From positions 3,472,001 to 3,536,000 of the forward strand of contig NZ_JQMS01000001.1 of assembly GCF_000744835.1 (NCBI RefSeq): DNA of 64,000 bases, read 5' to 3'. The DNA comes from Flavobacterium sp. 83 (lineage in GTDB: Bacteria; Bacteroidota; Bacteroidia; Flavobacteriales; Flavobacteriaceae). The position numbers and the translations under genes were made by a program. The notes below the pieces were generated by a model. That model was not told where the DNA came from. It saw only the letters and a program-made list of their open reading frames with translations, and did no database searches. Position 1 is the stretch's first letter. The number at the start of each line of letters is the position of its first letter. This document shows positions 52,925 through 62,284 of the stretch, piece by piece.

Positions 52925-54112
52925 GTGAATACCGATTTCTTAAAATACCAAGCACAAACTTCCCCTTATCCATTGGGTATGGAAGTGTCGCATGCAGTAG
53001 GTTCATACATTTACGATTCTAATAATAAAAAATACTTGGATTTTGTGGCCGGAGTTTCTGCTTGCGCATTGGGACATCAGCACCCAAGAGTCAATCAAGC
53101 CATCAAAAATCAGTTAGATAAATACTCGCACGTCATGGTATATGGGGAATATTCCCAAAGTCCATCGGTTCAGTATTGCAAACTATTAGCCTCGTTCCTG
53201 CCCGCACCTTTAGACAAAACCTATTTGGTGAATTCAGGAACAGAAGCCATTGAAGGTGCTTTAAAACTCGCCAGACGAACCACAGGAAGAAGCCAATTGA
53301 TTTCGTGCCACAATGCCTATCATGGAAACACTATGGGTTCTATGAGCGTAATGGGATTCGAAGAACGCAAAAGAATTTTTCGCCCGTTGATTCCTGATGT
53401 CGATTTTATCACGTTCAATAACGAAGAAGATTTACAAAAAATAACGACTAAAACAGCAGGAATTATTCTGGAAACCATTCAAGGTGGCGCTGGATTTATT
53501 CAGCCCCATAATGATTTCCTTCAAAAAGTGCGTAACCGTTGTACTGAAGTGGGCGCTATAATGATTCTCGACGAAATCCAACCTGGTTTTGGGAGAACGG
53601 GAAAACTTTTTGGATTCCAAAATTATGATGTCGTTCCTGATATCATCGTTATGGGAAAAGGAATGGGCGGCGGTATGCCAGTAGGCGCTTTTACAGCTTC
53701 ATCTGCCATGATGGATTTATTGAGCGATAATCCTAAACTGGGTCATATCACCACTTTTGGAGGTCACCCTGTCATAGCGGCAGCCTGTTTGGCAACTTTG
53801 CAGGAAATAACTGAGACCAATCTCATGGCCGAAGCTATGGAGAAAGAAAAACTGTTCAGAACACTTTTGGTACATCCTTTGATAGAAGAAATAAGAGGAA
53901 AAGGATTGATGCTAGCTGCAATGACAAAAAGTGCCGATGTAACAAACGAAGTGATTCTCAAATGTCAAGACAAAGGGCTCATATTATTCTGGTTATTATT
54001 TGAAGGATGTGCCATCAGAATAACACCTCCGCTAACCATTTCTGAAGAAGAAATACGAGAAGGTTGTAGCATCATGCTTGAAGTAATGGATGAAATTTTG
54101 AACAAGAAATAA
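52925..54112 (+). CDS. Class III (PLP-dependent) aminotransferase
   Basis: This 395-residue protein starts with GTG. Class III motifs: SGTEAIEGALKLARR, the PLP-contact stretch ILDEIQPGFGRTGKLFGFQ, and VMGKGMGGGMPVGAF with the Schiff-base Lys. The family includes acetylornithine and ornithine aminotransferases, but no arginine genes are adjacent, so the substrate is not assigned. Co-directional with the OstA-like gene, 91 bases apart. Confidence 0.9.
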   Translation: MNTDFLKYQAQTSPYPLGMEVSHAVGSYIYDSNNKKYLDFVAGVSACALGHQHPRVNQAIKNQLDKYSHVMVYGEYSQSPSVQYCKLLASFLPAPLDKTYLVNSGTEAIEGALKLARRTTGRSQLISCHNAYHGNTMGSMSVMGFEERKRIFRPLIPDVDFITFNNEEDLQKITTKTAGIILETIQGGAGFIQPHNDFLQKVRNRCTEVGAIMILDEIQPGFGRTGKLFGFQNYDVVPDIIVMGKGMGGGMPVGAFTASSAMMDLLSDNPKLGHITTFGGHPVIAAACLATLQEITETNLMAEAMEKEKLFRTLLVHPLIEEIRGKGLMLAAMTKSADVTNEVILKCQDKGLILFWLLFEGCAIRITPPLTISEEEIREGCSIMLEVMDEILNKK

Positions 54113-54132
54113 TATTTAAAATATCGCAATTG

Positions 54133-54215
54133 GGAGCTATTTCCTGCTATCCGTTGCAATCTTTTACTTTTTTAAAGAAAAAAAGTAAAAGGATTTCCAC
54201 TCTTATCAGGGCTAT
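54133..54215 (+). repeat. Dispersed hairpin repeat, copy 2
   Basis: Second copy of the element at 35716-35797. Hairpin arms here are CTTTTACTTTTTT and AAAAAAAGTAAAAG, so a C-G pair stands where copy 1 has A-T: the pairing is kept while the bases differ. It lies between the aminotransferase and the TPR gene. Confidence 0.75.
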
Positions 54216-54334
54216 GGCATCCGTTTAAACCAAAGCTTTTTTGTTAATTAAATTGTTCACAACAATTCTATCTTTCCCTCGCAGTACACGCACGATTTCC
54301 TAAATTTATTTAGGCCAAATTAAAAACACACAGT

Positions 54335-55729
54335 ATGCAATTAAGCAACGAAGAAGAAGACTATAACTTATCATTGTCTAAATTTGAGTCCATGTTAAAA
54401 ACTAACAAAGTTCTCTTTTTTGACTCCGAAGAATTTGAAGAAATTATTCTTCATTATCTCGATATGGGTAAGGCCGCTTTGGCAAAAAAAGCGCTCAAAC
54501 TGGCATTGGAACAACATCCAAAATCTACCGGACTAAAACTAGTCCAGGTGGAAATGCTTGTGTATGATGACAAACTCGAATTAGCCGAAAAGCTATTGAA
54601 TGAGTTGTATGCTATTGAACCAACCAATGAAGAAATTTACATTCAAAAAGCCAACATCTGTTCTAAAAGAGACCAGCATGAGAAGGCCGTAGAAATGTTG
54701 AAAATAGCATTACAATACACTGATGACTATGCCGATGTCTATAATTTAATAGGTATGGAATATCTTTTTATGGACAATCTTGAAATGGCAAAAGAGAGCT
54801 TTATCAAATGTCTGGAAGAAGATCTGGAAGACCAATCAGCGTTATACAACGTTGTGTATTGTTTTGAATTTTTAGATCAAAATCAAGAGGCTATCACCTA
54901 TTTGAATAAATACATTGACAAAAACCCGTACAGCGAAATCGCTTGGCATCAGCTAGGACGTTTGCATTACGGTGTAAAAGAGTACGAAAATGCCATTCGC
55001 GCCTTTGATTATGCAACTTTAATCGATGATGAATTCCTTGGTGCCTTCATGGAAAAAGCCAAAGCTTACGAACGTTTAAAAAAATATGCAGAAGCAATAG
55101 AAAGCTATAGCAGAACTATCGAATTAGACGACGCAACTTCCTATGCTCTACTCCGTATGGGGAAATGTTATGAAAAACTGGGAAACAAAGTTTTAGCATT
55201 GAAATATTTCAATCAAACTGTACATGAAGACCCACTTTTGGATAAGGGTTGGATTGCTATCACTGACTTTTATGTACGCCAAAAAAATTACCAAAAAGCA
55301 TTATTTTTTGTCAACAAAGCATTAGCCATTGACAACCAAAATCGCTTATACTGGAAACGATATGCTACTATTAACAAACAAATGAATTTCTTTGAGGAAG
55401 CTGAATTTGGATATAGAAAAGCAGTGGAATTTGGGGATTACGGATTAGACACCTGGTTATTCTGGGTGGATATTCTACAATTTTTAGGCGAATTTGAAAG
55501 TGCTATTCAAACTTTATTACAAGCTTCTGAATATTTCCCAGAAGAGAATGAAGTCGAATACCGTTTGGCTGGATTATACTTTATGATTGGCCAAAACACT
55601 AAAGCAAAATTCCATTTGAGTAATGCTTTGCGATTGAATTTTGACAACTACATACTTTTAGAAGATTTATTCCCTGTAGTTTGGACAAAGAAAATGGTAC
55701 AAAATTATATAGCAAAACATAAAAAATAA
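54335..55729 (+). CDS. TPR repeat protein
   Basis: This 464-residue soluble protein consists of about eleven tetratricopeptide repeats, for example KALKLALEQHPKSTGLKLVQ, YADVYNLIGMEYLFMDNLEM and EIAWHQLGRLHYGVKEYENA. There is no signal peptide. TPR arrays hold protein complexes together; the partner is not known. Its stop shares one base with the aroE start, so the two are translationally coupled. Confidence 0.9.
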   Translation: MQLSNEEEDYNLSLSKFESMLKTNKVLFFDSEEFEEIILHYLDMGKAALAKKALKLALEQHPKSTGLKLVQVEMLVYDDKLELAEKLLNELYAIEPTNEEIYIQKANICSKRDQHEKAVEMLKIALQYTDDYADVYNLIGMEYLFMDNLEMAKESFIKCLEEDLEDQSALYNVVYCFEFLDQNQEAITYLNKYIDKNPYSEIAWHQLGRLHYGVKEYENAIRAFDYATLIDDEFLGAFMEKAKAYERLKKYAEAIESYSRTIELDDATSYALLRMGKCYEKLGNKVLALKYFNQTVHEDPLLDKGWIAITDFYVRQKNYQKALFFVNKALAIDNQNRLYWKRYATINKQMNFFEEAEFGYRKAVEFGDYGLDTWLFWVDILQFLGEFESAIQTLLQASEYFPEENEVEYRLAGLYFMIGQNTKAKFHLSNALRLNFDNYILLEDLFPVVWTKKMVQNYIAKHKK

Positions 55730-56478
55730 TGGTTGACATAGTTAGAAAACGCTTTGGTTTATTAGGACGTAATATTAATTATTCATTTTCGAAAGGATAT
55801 TTTACTGATAAATTTAACAACGAAAACTTCACAGGTTGTACTTATGAGAATTTTGACATTCCTGAAATATCCTCTTTTCCGGAGATAATTAAAAACACTT
55901 CGGATTTAAAAGGACTGAATGTAACAATTCCCTACAAGGAAACGGTTATTCCATTTCTTGATAAATTATCTAAAAACGCAGCACAAATTGGTGCGGTAAA
56001 TACCATTAAAATAACCAAAAAAGGAAAATTGAAAGGCTACAATACGGACTATTATGGTTTCAAAAAATCATTACAACCCTTATTGCAGCCACACCACAAA
56101 AAAGCTTTGATTTTAGGAACAGGAGGCGCTTCTAAAGGAGTAGCTTTTGCTCTGGATGAATTGGGTATTCCATATACTTTTGTTTCCAGAGAAGCTAAAG
56201 AAAACGCTATCGATTATGATAGAATCAATGCAACGACATTCGATAATTACCAAATCATCATAAATTCCACTCCGGTAGGAACGAGCCCCAATGTTGATGC
56301 ATTTCCATTGATTCCGTATGAGTTTTTCACGGATAAGCACATTGCTTATGATTTAATTTACAATCCTGCCGAAACGCAATTCCTTAAAAAAGCTGCAGCA
56401 AAAGGAGCCCAAATAAAAAACGGACTGGATATGCTTATTTTTCAAGCTGAGAAAGCTTGGGAAATTTGGAATAAATAG
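55729..56478 (+). CDS. aroE: Shikimate dehydrogenase
   Basis: This 249-residue NADP-dependent enzyme of aromatic amino acid synthesis has the substrate site RNINYSFSKGYFTDKF and GLNVTIPYKETVIPFLD (catalytic Lys). The NADP fold follows with ALILGTGGASKGVAFALDEL. Slightly short but complete. It is the last core gene before the CRISPR locus. Confidence 0.95.
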   Translation: MVDIVRKRFGLLGRNINYSFSKGYFTDKFNNENFTGCTYENFDIPEISSFPEIIKNTSDLKGLNVTIPYKETVIPFLDKLSKNAAQIGAVNTIKITKKGKLKGYNTDYYGFKKSLQPLLQPHHKKALILGTGGASKGVAFALDELGIPYTFVSREAKENAIDYDRINATTFDNYQIIINSTPVGTSPNVDAFPLIPYEFFTDKHIAYDLIYNPAETQFLKKAAAKGAQIKNGLDMLIFQAEKAWEIWNK

Positions 56479-56955
56479 TGTAGAAGTTTATTTCTTGTTA
56501 AATCGAGTGCAATATCATTAAAATTAAGAACTTTTGAGCGTCACTTCGAGTAATATATTAAACATTAATGCGAGAGCTTTAATGTTTAATATTGTATCGA
56601 GAAGCCTTTATTGTTAAAAGATTCTCGATACTTCGTAGAAATTTTCTATCGCAAATTTCTACTCAACTCGAACTGACGAATCTTTAACTTAATGACATTG
56701 AAATTAAGCACAGTCGAGATTTTTGTTTTATAGGGATAATTGTTTTAGCTCTCGCTTAAACTAATTAATTAGTATTGATTTTTTTACAGATCGTCTTGTT
56801 TTAAAATTAGCATAATGCAGTTTTAAAACAAGACGATTTTTTTATATGAAAAAGGTTTTACTATTTAATTGAGGTTTCCCGTAAAGCCGTTAATTATTTA
56901 ATGTGTTAATTTGACTGAAAATCAAAGTCTTGCAATCAATTTAACAACTTAAATT
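56479..56955. repeat. 477-bp gap: intergenic repeats and terminator before cas1
   Basis: It contains a hairpin built from AATATATTAAACATTAA and TTAATGTTTAATATT (about 56,551-56,593), with a Flavobacterium-type repeat CTCGATACTTCGTAGAAATTT nearby. A long hairpin at 56,792-56,847 is described separately. No gene is seen. The last 80 bases before cas1 presumably hold its promoter, but no clear TAnnTTTG is present. Confidence 0.5.
56792..56847. terminator. Long hairpin terminator upstream of cas1
   Basis: ATCGTCTTGTTTTAAAA and TTTTAAAACAAGACGAT form a 17-bp perfect stem followed by seven T. It insulates cas1-cas2 from the aroE operon. Confidence 0.85.
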
Positions 56956-57870
56956 ATGATCAAAAGAACTATTCTCATCGAAAACAAGTCTTCTATTACG
57001 ACAAAAAATCAGCAGTTAGTATTAAAATCAGAAATAAGGGAAAGTACAATTCCAATAGAAGATGTAGGGTTTCTAGTGCTTGATCATGCTGAAATTTACC
57101 TTAGTATTCCTGCAATGAACTTAATTGTAGAAAACAATACCGCTATTATTATTTGTGGCAGCAACCATCTACCTAATGGAATGTTGCTCAACCTCAACAG
57201 CCATCATATTCAGCAGGAAATATTCAAAAACCAAATCGAAGCTTCCATTCCTCTAAAAAAGCAATTATGGCAACAGACTATCATTGAAAAAATTAAGAAT
57301 CAAGGGGAATTGCTAGGAAAAATAACTAATAATAAAAATACTTTTGAATTTCTGGCAAGTAAAGTATTAAGCGGTGACACCACAAATATGGAAGGTGTTG
57401 CGGCGCAGCAATATTGGAAAAATTTCCCCTTGCCTAATCATGAAAAAGACGGAATAAAAAGAGAACGCTATGGCGATTATCCAAACAATTTTTTAAACTA
57501 CGGTTATGCTATTTTGAGAGCCGCAACCGCCCGAGCCCTTTCCGGTAGCGGATTATTGAATACACTTGGTATTCATCACAAAAGTAAATACAATGCTTTT
57601 GCCCTTGCAGATGACATTATGGAACCTTTTCGCCCCATTGTTGACGAAAAAGTTTTTGAGATAATGCAGCGGTACCAAGAACAAGAACTCAACACGGCAA
57701 TAAAAGCTGAAATGTTACAAATGCTAACCCGAACTGTTTATTTCAAGGAAGAGAAAAGCCCGTTAATGATAGGTTTACAAAAAACGGCTAGTTCCCTCCA
57801 ACAATGTTTTACAGGAGACCGTAAAAAAATTAAATATCCTAAATTATGGAACTTAACGGATACCGTATAA
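56956..57870 (+). CDS. cas1: CRISPR-associated endonuclease Cas1 (type II-C)
   Basis: This 304-residue spacer integrase has the beta-rich N-terminal domain MIKRTILIENKSSITTKNQQ and an alpha-helical catalytic half. Metal ligands are E146 (in NMEGVAAQQYW), H207/H208 (GIHHKSKYNAF) and the acidic cluster of DDIMEPFRP (E223). With Cas2 it captures prespacers and inserts them at the array. Full length, intact. The cas2 gene overlaps its end by 25 bases. Cas1-cas2 are on the plus strand, opposite to cas9 and apart from it. Confidence 0.96.
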   Translation: MIKRTILIENKSSITTKNQQLVLKSEIRESTIPIEDVGFLVLDHAEIYLSIPAMNLIVENNTAIIICGSNHLPNGMLLNLNSHHIQQEIFKNQIEASIPLKKQLWQQTIIEKIKNQGELLGKITNNKNTFEFLASKVLSGDTTNMEGVAAQQYWKNFPLPNHEKDGIKRERYGDYPNNFLNYGYAILRAATARALSGSGLLNTLGIHHKSKYNAFALADDIMEPFRPIVDEKVFEIMQRYQEQELNTAIKAEMLQMLTRTVYFKEEKSPLMIGLQKTASSLQQCFTGDRKKIKYPKLWNLTDTV

Positions 57871-58175
57871 TGTGGCTTTTTGTGTTTTTTGACTTGCCAA
57901 CCGAAACAAAAAAAGACAGAAGAAATGCGTCTCAGTTCCGTGGAAATTTACTAAAAGACGGTTTTAGCATGATGCAATATTCCGTTTATATAAGGCATTG
58001 CGCCAGTGGTGAAAGTGCCGATGTACATGAAAAACGTATTCACCGACTCGTTCCTCCTTTAGGAAAAGTGAGTGTTTTACGCATTACCGACAAACAATTT
58101 GGCATGATTATCAATTATTTAGGCAAGGCCAAACAAGAAAATATAGATGCGCCAACACAGTTGGAGCTATTTTAA
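57846..58175 (+). CDS. cas2: CRISPR-associated endoribonuclease Cas2 (type II-C)
   Basis: This 109-residue ferredoxin-fold subunit bridges two Cas1 dimers during spacer integration. It begins MELNGYRIMWLFVFFDLPTE, the usual start of II-C Cas2 with the Asp of strand 1, and continues with MMQYSVYIRHCASGE. Complete. It overlaps cas1 by 25 bases and is followed after 16 bases by the convergent transposase gene. Confidence 0.95.
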   Translation: MELNGYRIMWLFVFFDLPTETKKDRRNASQFRGNLLKDGFSMMQYSVYIRHCASGESADVHEKRIHRLVPPLGKVSVLRITDKQFGMIINYLGKAKQENIDAPTQLELF

Positions 58176-58191
58176 ACAATACTTTTATTTT

Positions 58192-58716
58192 TCAAAAAAA
58201 TACATCTGTGTTCCACTTCTCAGGATTTGTTTCGATATAATTAGAAATTCTTTCATAAGACCCACCGTTTCTAATAATGTGATCATGGAACGAACGTTGC
58301 CAAGTAAAACCAGTGAAACCGGCTAAATGAATTTGCTTTGAAGAGGTAGTTTTATAGGCACCAATTAGTTCCGATAATGATTTTATTTTTATTTCACAAT
58401 CAGAAATCAAATTGCTATCAATTTCCAAAACAGCATGGACATGATTCAGCATTACTATAAAAGAATGTAAAACAACATACGCATACTGATTAGCCAACCA
58501 ATTCAATTGTTTTTCTGCAATAGAACCACACTCATTCAATTCCATATACGGATTCATTGACTCGTGTACGGAAAGTACGGACAGGTCGCGACCTGTCCCT
58601 ACCGTATTCACATTCCCAAAACAACACTTCCTATCTTGAACACAAATCGTAACGAAATACAAATTATTTTGCGAATAATCATATCTCAACATTCTATTTC
58701 GCTTTCTATTTTTCAT
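58192..58716 (-). CDS. REP-associated tyrosine transposase (RAYT, Y1/HUH)
   Basis: This 174-residue HUH transposase has the metal-binding pair in MLNHVHAVLEI and the block SFHDHIIRNGGSYERI. The catalytic Tyr region is ISNYIETNPEKW. An insert around residues 40-55 (GTGRDLSVLSVHES) is encoded by a 20-bp REP palindrome (58579-58598) that stays in frame. The gene separates cas2 from the CRISPR array. It is intact, unlike the second RAYT in the window, and its REP relatives lie at 39,566 and 58,826. It may have moved into the locus on its own. Confidence 0.88.
   Translation of the reverse strand: MKNRKRNRMLRYDYSQNNLYFVTICVQDRKCCFGNVNTVGTGRDLSVLSVHESMNPYMELNECGSIAEKQLNWLANQYAYVVLHSFIVMLNHVHAVLEIDSNLISDCEIKIKSLSELIGAYKTTSSKQIHLAGFTGFTWQRSFHDHIIRNGGSYERISNYIETNPEKWNTDVFF
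58579..58598. repeat. REP palindrome inside the RAYT coding sequence
   Basis: GGACAGGTCGCGACCTGTCC is a perfect palindrome within the transposase frame. The related GGACAGTTCGCGAACTGTCC is at 39566. It is translated as part of a variable loop, so the insertion did not break the gene. Confidence 0.85.
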
Positions 58717-58825
58717 TAAATTATCATTTAAAAAACAGTATCAATTTCCGTGTACGGAAATTACATCTAATTAATTTATATCTTTTTTTTGAAAATCTGT
58801 GGATATTATATCACAATATGCATAC

Positions 58826-58868
58826 TGTACGGACAGGTGTAGGGACAAGTCGCGACCTATACCTACCC
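58826..58868. repeat. Degenerate REP copy between the RAYT and the array
   Basis: GTACGGACAGGTGTAGGGACAAGTCGCGACCTATACCTACCC contains pieces of the same GGACAG/CGCGACCT element in a scrambled, partly duplicated order. Confidence 0.6.
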
Positions 58869-58873
58869 AGAAA

Positions 58874-58926
58874 TAAAAAAATGCCTCAATATTGGGTTAT
58901 CAATCCAAAAAAGAGGCATTTTTTTA
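58874..58926. terminator. Terminator at the left end of the CRISPR array
   Basis: AAAAAATGCCTC and GAGGCATTTTTT form the outer stem, with TTGG/CCAA inside. The structure has T-runs in both directions. For minus-strand transcription it lies 50 bases past the last repeat, where an array transcript should stop. Confidence 0.8.
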
Positions 58927-58976
58927 TACGATATTCTTCCTTATTCTATTGATAATTAGAAGGTAACAAGCCAACT

Positions 58977-61914
58977 AATATCGTGTTTTCTAATCTTTAA
59001 TCAAACCACAACAGCAGCAGGAAAATAGGATTCCTACCCAAAAATATCGTGTTTTCTAATCTTTAATCAAACCACAACCTGCAATCGAAGCATCTTTTAC
59101 TTCAATGCAATATCGTGTTTTCTAATCTTTAATCAAACCACAACCATACGAAGTGTTCCCGCCTGTATTTTTTGAATATCGTGTTTTCTAATCTTTAATC
59201 AAACCACAACCCTAAGGGAAGTATTGTGCCAACTGATACGAATATCGTGTTTTCTAATCTTTAATCAAACCACAACAAGGAGCCGCCCAATTTGATTTAA
59301 AAATAAAAATATCGTGTTTTCTAATCTTTAATCAAACCACAACATCAGACCCGTTGATGATCCTTTCTGGGGTAATATCGTGTTTTCTAATCTTTAATCA
59401 AACCACAACAGAGCAGTTAACATCTCCTAAATTTGGAATAATATCGTGTTTTCTAATCTTTAATCAAACCACAACCTATATTTTACGGCACAGACCAAAA
59501 ACCAAAATATCGTGTTTTCTAATCTTTAATCAAACCACAACATGAGTTTATTGATGTTCGTGTTCCCAATAATATCGTGTTTTCTAATCTTTAATCAAAC
59601 CACAACGTGAGCCGTAATCTTTCCGCTGTAACCCAAAATATCGTGTTTTCTAATCTTTAATCAAACCACAACACATATAGTAGTGCATCTCTTTTGCAAG
59701 CTAATATCGTGTTTTCTAATCTTTAATCAAACCACAACAAATTCTGTAAAGCGTCCTTTATGCTCTCTAATATCGTGTTTTCTAATCTTTAATCAAACCA
59801 CAACAAATAAAACTGGAGGCGGTTCTGGTCCCGCAATATCGTGTTTTCTAATCTTTAATCAAACCACAACTTTACAGCGGAATAAGTGCCGATAATGGTT
59901 AATATCGTGTTTTCTAATCTTTAATCAAACCACAACCTTTGGCGAAAGCCGAAATAGCCAAAGACAAATATCGTGTTTTCTAATCTTTAATCAAACCACA
60001 ACCACAATAGACATCAACAGCAATCAGAAAGGAATATCGTGTTTTCTAATCTTTAATCAAACCACAACACCTTTGAAATGCTAAAGAACAAAGAAATAAA
60101 TATCGTGTTTTCTAATCTTTAATCAAACCACAACCCGTTGCCTTAGTATTATCAGATAACGCTTAATATCGTGTTTTCTAATCTTTAATCAAACCACAAC
60201 TTATAATGTTCATAATTCAAATATACTAAAAATATCGTGTTTTCTAATCTTTAATCAAACCACAACATTCTGTCTAATGTAAAACCATATAATGATAATA
60301 TCGTGTTTTCTAATCTTTAATCAAACCACAACCATTTTTTGAAAAGTTTTTAACTGTATTTCAATATCGTGTTTTCTAATCTTTAATCAAACCACAACAT
60401 ATATACGTAAGTATAATTAGGATTCCCCAATATCGTGTTTTCTAATCTTTAATCAAACCACAACCCGGTGCCTAAAATCTATTATGGAAACGTAATATCG
60501 TGTTTTCTAATCTTTAATCAAACCACAACAAAGGAGATGAAGACAATGCGAAATGGGAAAATATCGTGTTTTCTAATCTTTAATCAAACCACAACTCTAA
60601 CGATGGATTTAATCAACATTTTGATAATATCGTGTTTTCTAATCTTTAATCAAACCACAACGTGAAGCTCATGGAGGTGTTGAATTGATAAAATATCGTG
60701 TTTTCTAATCTTTAATCAAACCACAACCTGTTGCCTTAGTATTATCAGATAACGCTTAATATCGTGTTTTCTAATCTTTAATCAAACCACAACCCCCAAG
60801 AACTGGAATAAATGGTTTTTCTAAATATCGTGTTTTCTAATCTTTAATCAAACCACAACCACATTTTCCTGATATTATGAACGGAGAATAATATCGTGTT
60901 TTCTAATCTTTAATCAAACCACAACTATTAGAAACAGAATACTTTTTGGAGATGAAATATCGTGTTTTCTAATCTTTAATCAAACCACAACAGAATGCGC
61001 ATTATGAGCAGTATGTGTTTGAATATCGTGTTTTCTAATCTTTAATCAAACCACAACCACAAAGGCACAGCTAAGAAAGGGCTACCGAATATCGTGTTTT
61101 CTAATCTTTAATCAAACCACAACTTTGCAAGCTATTCAAGTTTCAAATACAGAATATCGTGTTTTCTAATCTTTAATCAAACCACAACCGCACCAGGTCA
61201 TTCTCTAACGAAGAAACCAATATCGTGTTTTCTAATCTTTAATCAAACCACAACAAGGTGTAATTGTTCAATTTGCAATAAGCGAATATCGTGTTTTCTA
61301 ATCTTTAATCAAACCACAACTTAGACGCACAAGCGGATGCATTAACTCAGAATATCGTGTTTTCTAATCTTTAATCAAACCACAACAGTATTTAGGTTTT
61401 TTAAAAGATAATATTGAATATCGTGTTTTCTAATCTTTAATCAAACCACAACAATCAAGAAAATGATTGTTTTCAGCCAACTAATATCGTGTTTTCTAAT
61501 CTTTAATCAAACCACAACGTAGAACCACTTGCGTGCAAGTACAATATAAATATCGTGTTTTCTAATCTTTAATCAAACCACAACCATTTGATTGTGTATT
61601 AAGAAGATTTACTTAATATCGTGTTTTCTAATCTTTAATCAAACCACAACAGCCACTACCTTGACAAATTTAGACAGCCAAATATCGTGTTTTCTAATCT
61701 TTAATCAAACCACAACAGCTGTCATAGTTGGGGGAAATGTGAAGTTAATATCGTGTTTTCTAATCTTTAATCAAACCACAACCAAAATCTTATTTATCAG
61801 GAGATCAAGTGAAATATCGTGTTTTCTAATCTTTAATCAAACCACAACCAAAGTTCGCAAATACAAATGAATTGTTGCAATATCGTGTTTTCTAATCTTT
61901 AATCAAACCACAAC
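58977..61914 (-). CRISPR. Type II-C CRISPR array, 45 repeats and 44 spacers
   Basis: A 36-bp repeat (plus strand AATATCGTGTTTTCTAATCT...CACAAC) recurs 45 times with no variation that I can see. Spacers are 30 bp, except one of 31 (59277-59307) and three of 29 (before 59571, 60494 and 61153). In crRNA sense the repeat begins GTTGTGG, as in other II-C systems, so transcription on the minus strand is predicted. The tracrRNA location and a terminator at the left end agree. Spacers 18 (60135-60164) and 27 (60728-60757) are the same 30-mer except for one base. No spacer was seen to match elsewhere in the window. Short ORFs within the array are artefacts of the repeat. Confidence 0.97.
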
Positions 61915-61991
61915 TGAAAGCTCCTGCATCCCTGCTGGGCGGATGCCATACCTTTCAGTTGTGGTTTGAGATGTTTAAGACAATGGAAAAC
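61915..61991 (-). ncRNA. Predicted tracrRNA abutting the array
   Basis: On the minus strand, 61991-61958 is a degenerate anti-repeat. TCAAACCACAAC pairs perfectly with the first 12 bases of the crRNA repeat, then a short bulge, then TCTTAA and GTTTTC pair with the rest. Next (61957-61915) come nested stems TGAAAG/CTTTCA and GCATCC/GGATGC, a plausible nexus-type fold. The last base touches the first crRNA repeat with no spacer and no T-run. A promoter candidate lies upstream (TTG at 62026-62028, TTCTTTG at 61998-62004, minus strand). tracrRNA and array would then share a transcript unless processed. Confidence 0.75.
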
Positions 61992-61997
61992 TTATGT

Positions 61998-62028
61998 CAA
62001 AGAACTTCTTAAAAATTTTGCTTGCCAA
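61998..62028 (-). promoter_or_regulatory. Candidate tracrRNA promoter
   Basis: On the minus strand TTG is followed by 21 bases and TTCTTTG, one mismatch from TAnnTTTG. It overlaps the 3' end of the toxin gene and would start RNA just before the anti-repeat. Confidence 0.4.
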
Positions 62029-62284
62029 TGATAGCCATTATTTCTATTGTATCAGCATTGATTTTGTAAAAAATGGTATCAACTCCGCAAACACAATATC
62101 TGTAACCTTTACGATATCGAAAAGCTTCTGGAAACAGAAAAGGATTTGAAGCTATTTTATCGAAGCAATCGTGCATCATATCAAAGTATTTATCTGCTTG
62201 ATTTAAACCAAAGTTAGCAATTCCGTACTCGTATATTCTTAACAAATCTTCTTTAGCTTTTTCGTTTAAATCATAGTTATACAT
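62009..62284 (-). CDS. ParE/RelE-family toxin
   Basis: This 91-residue toxin has the typical layout LNEKAKEDLLRIYEYGIANF, then FDKIASNPFLFPEAFRYRKG and strands VDTIFYKINADTIEIMAIIG, the ParE-like core with an Arg/Lys in the YRKGYRY segment. ParE poisons gyrase and RelE cuts mRNA; the sequence fits ParE better. It overlaps the antitoxin gene by 8 bases. The pair lies between cas9 and the array on the same strand, which could stabilise the locus by addiction. Confidence 0.88.
   Translation of the reverse strand: MYNYDLNEKAKEDLLRIYEYGIANFGLNQADKYFDMMHDCFDKIASNPFLFPEAFRYRKGYRYCVCGVDTIFYKINADTIEIMAIIGKQNF

Noticed and set aside
58927..58976. Promoter-bearing leader for plus-strand array transcription
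   Set aside because: No TAnnTTTG element is present and the repeat orientation and anti-repeat favour the minus strand; this side could still be the integration end.
59354..61870. Several plus-strand ORFs of 63-92 codons with a repeated ISCFLIFNQTTT motif
   Set aside because: They lie wholly inside the CRISPR array; the repeated peptide is the translation of the 36-bp repeat.
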